Virus record (IMG/VR): IMGVR_UViG_3300022602_000004
Span: 1 to 64,000 of that record
Direction: 5' to 3' (one strand)
DNA: 64,000 nt
Source of the DNA: a virus
A model generated the notes under the pieces. That model did no database searches and was not told where the DNA came from. It saw nothing but the letters and a program-made list of their open reading frames with translations. This document shows, piece by piece, positions 63,840-64,000 of this stretch; the first letter of the stretch is position 1, and each line of letters opens with the position of its first letter. The position numbers and the translations under genes were made by a program.

Positions 63840-64000
63840 GCCCAATCGTGCATCAATATAACTGGGACTTGTATCGTGTGCCTTTGCGTAAGGTAGGAAA
63901 TAAATACACGATGTATGTGGCTGATGGATTTACTCGGGAATTTGATGAACATACATTACCCGATGAAGTCAAAACCAAGATGGCTATGATACTGTCAAGG
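63824..64000 (+). CDS. hypothetical protein, 3'-truncated by window edge
   Basis: ATG 63824 overlaps the previous gene by 16 nt. The 59 visible residues start M-L-D-K-L-S-P-I-V-H-Q-Y-N-W-D-L-Y-R-V and continue past the window. No family seen. The frame and overlap support a real gene. Confidence 0.6.
   Translation, partial: MLDKLSPIVHQYNWDLYRVPLRKVGNKYTMYVADGFTREFDEHTLPDEVKTKMAMILSR

Overview
This window is a contiguous part of the genome of a lytic-type, tailed DNA bacteriophage, most likely short-tailed (podovirus-like) and infecting a Gram-negative host. The sequence shows a full virion assembly set (terminase, portal, scaffold, major capsid protein, adaptor-like and nozzle-like proteins, tail fibres, very large internal proteins), no tape measure or tail sheath, and a lysis cassette with a nested Rz/Rz1 spanin pair, which implies an outer membrane. 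No integrase, excisionase or CI-like repressor and no tRNA gene was seen. The composition is AT-rich and many small proteins are of types common in environmental (freshwater or marine) phages. Both window edges cut genes, so the genome continues on each side.

Layout. 1-10.9 kb, plus strand: replication and recombination. Family A DNA polymerase, sigma-region-4-like HTH protein, RecB/Cas4-like Fe-S nuclease, HNH protein, a structured non-coding stretch, SNF2-type helicase, a probable ssDNA-binding protein, and a primase-polymerase fused to an ATPase. 10.9-53.4 kb, minus strand: the late block, read from small terminase at 53.4 kb down to the internal virion proteins at 10.9 kb. Order: TerS, TerL, portal, GroES-like protein, scaffold, head protein, capsid neighbour, major capsid protein; then (after the cassette below) structural proteins, a run of tiny very basic proteins, two adaptor-like proteins, ten or so tail-fibre/adhesin genes, 2OG oxygenase and cupins, lysis genes, nozzle-like protein, GNAT protein and three large internal proteins. 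41.4-44.9 kb, plus strand: an inverted cassette of three glycosyltransferases and a methyltransferase inside the late block, beside the capsid gene. 53.6-54.4 kb, minus strand: HNH and GNAT genes. 54.4-64 kb, plus strand: a regulated early region of small unknown genes, then a DUF3150 / MoxR-like AAA / HExxH-VWA gene set and two large unknown genes.

The most unusual content is in the 54.4-63.3 kb early region. It has two consecutive promoter-operator-gene-hairpin modules that share the same promoter block and the same 21-bp downstream repeat; a G-quadruplex-type G-run just upstream of the first promoter; an 805-bp intergenic region with eleven copies of a TTCCAAG-type repeat in an overall inverted layout (candidate replication origin); a second pair of near-identical promoters; and nine same-direction copies of a hairpin-forming element, TTCCAY-N6-GTGGAA, spread through genes and gaps, with a tenth in the DNA polymerase gene. 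Three transcription units (polymerase, small terminase, glycosylation cassette) have promoter-like boxes so close to their start codons, with no ribosome site, that leaderless mRNAs are expected.

All functions are read from sequence motifs and recall of protein families; no database search or folding program was run.
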